Program-made: the position numbers and the translations under genes | Origin: Bacteroidaceae bacterium | GTDB taxonomy: Bacteria > Bacteroidota > Bacteroidia > Bacteroidales > Bacteroidaceae | Length of the DNA stretch: 40,366 nt | Direction of reading: 5' to 3' | Assembly (NCBI GenBank): GCA_017628845.1 | Contig: JAGBYI010000188.1 | Location: 1-40,366, forward strand | Shown here: one piece after another, positions 40,220-40,366 of the stretch | Layout: each line of letters opens with the position of its first letter | How positions within the stretch are numbered: position 1 is the first letter of the stretch | Notes under the pieces: model-generated | Database searches by the model: none | What the model was told of the DNA's origin: nothing | What the model saw: the letters and a program-made list of their open reading frames with translations, nothing else

Positions 40220-40232
40220 GCGGAATTTTATG

Positions 40233-40240
40233 TAGCTTTG
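40233..40240 (+). promoter_or_regulatory. -7 element of the AAA ATPase gene
   Basis: TAGCTTTG, matching TAnnTTTG. Candidate upstream TTTG boxes at 40206-40209 (23-base spacer) and 40217-40220 (12-base spacer) are not ideal. The transcript would start near 40247, about 16 bases before the ATG. Confidence 0.5.
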
Positions 40241-40262
40241 CATACGACTAAAAGTAAAATGT

Positions 40263-40366
40263 ATGATAATAGGAAGAGAAAATGAGCTAAAAATGCTTCA
40301 TGAAGCATATAGCGACGAGTATTCACAATTTGTAGTTGTATATGGAAGGCGTCGTGTGGGTAAAAC
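40263..40366 (+). CDS. AAA ATPase (ATPase_2/DUF234-type), 5' end only
   Basis: The first 34 codons and two bases of codon 35 before the window ends. The reading MIIGRENELKMLHEAYSD, then QFVVVYGRRRVGK(T), is the start and Walker A loop (GRRRVGKT) of the archaeal/bacterial ATPase_2 family, often followed by a DUF234 nuclease-like domain. These proteins occur in many copies in Bacteroidales genomes and their role is uncertain. The rest is outside the window. Confidence 0.8.
   Translation, partial: MIIGRENELKMLHEAYSDEYSQFVVVYGRRRVGK

Overview
The window looks like a stretch of chromosome from a Prevotella-type Bacteroidales bacterium (Prevotellaceae). The evidence is the BspA-like leucine-rich-repeat surface protein with a Prevotella-style C-terminal segment, a carboxypeptidase-regulatory/TonB-dependent receptor, many short lipoproteins, and repeated use of the Bacteroidetes promoter pattern (TTTG, about 18-20 bases, TAnnTTTG). 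I see no rRNA, tRNA, CRISPR array or complete insertion sequence. Most of the window is ordinary housekeeping DNA; the unusual material lies in the gaps and in a few small or hybrid genes.

Layout, left to right. (1) 1-2442: a promoter, a long leader with a terminator-like hairpin, and the repeat-rich BspA-like protein. (2) 2477-3564, minus: four overlapping or close small genes (YtxH-like, holin-III-like membrane protein and two unknowns) ending in a hairpin. (3) 3644-7337: back-to-back promoters, then plus-strand SPOR lipoprotein, ruvX, def, and a TPR protein with its own promoter. (4) 7338-7634: convergent gap with a 22-base tandem repeat. (5) 7635-10013, minus: TonB-dependent receptor. (6) 10047-17581, plus: a long co-directional run of nitroreductase, DUF2520-like Rossmann protein, kdsC-like phosphatase, maf, a lipoprotein overlapping sdaA, an acidic protein of unknown function, and an Omp85/TamA-type barrel protein.

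(7) 21753-17586, minus: an operon-like run fabI, NhaC-type antiporter (apparently lacking its N-terminus), DUF3298 lipoprotein, rsmG and a glyoxalase-II-like hydrolase. (8) 21754-22128: gap with a possible transposase tail and one copy of a palindromic repeat. (9) 24802-22129, minus: Y-family polymerase, a 50-residue microprotein and a membrane metallophosphoesterase, linked by two 4-base stop/start overlaps. (10) 24806-28234, minus: repeat-rich gap, M3 peptidase, flavodoxin-type reductase, GNAT acetyltransferase. (11) 33385-28234, minus: PMCA-type calcium ATPase, a transmembrane protein joining a BatD-like region to BspA-type repeats, and a possible AlkZ-related protein; the GNAT gene follows directly. 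(12) 33386-33649: gap with a 24-base-arm perfect palindrome. (13) 39838-33650, minus: addA and addB recombination helicase-nuclease pair. (14) 39839-40366: AT-rich gap, an inverted repeat and promoter, then the first 34 codons of an AAA ATPase.

The most unusual items are the microprotein coupled to the Y-family polymerase, the BatD-like/LRR membrane protein cotranscribed with the calcium pump, a palindromic element occurring in two intergenic places, and structured DNA upstream of the BspA-like and AAA ATPase genes. All names rest on motif recognition by eye; no database search was run.
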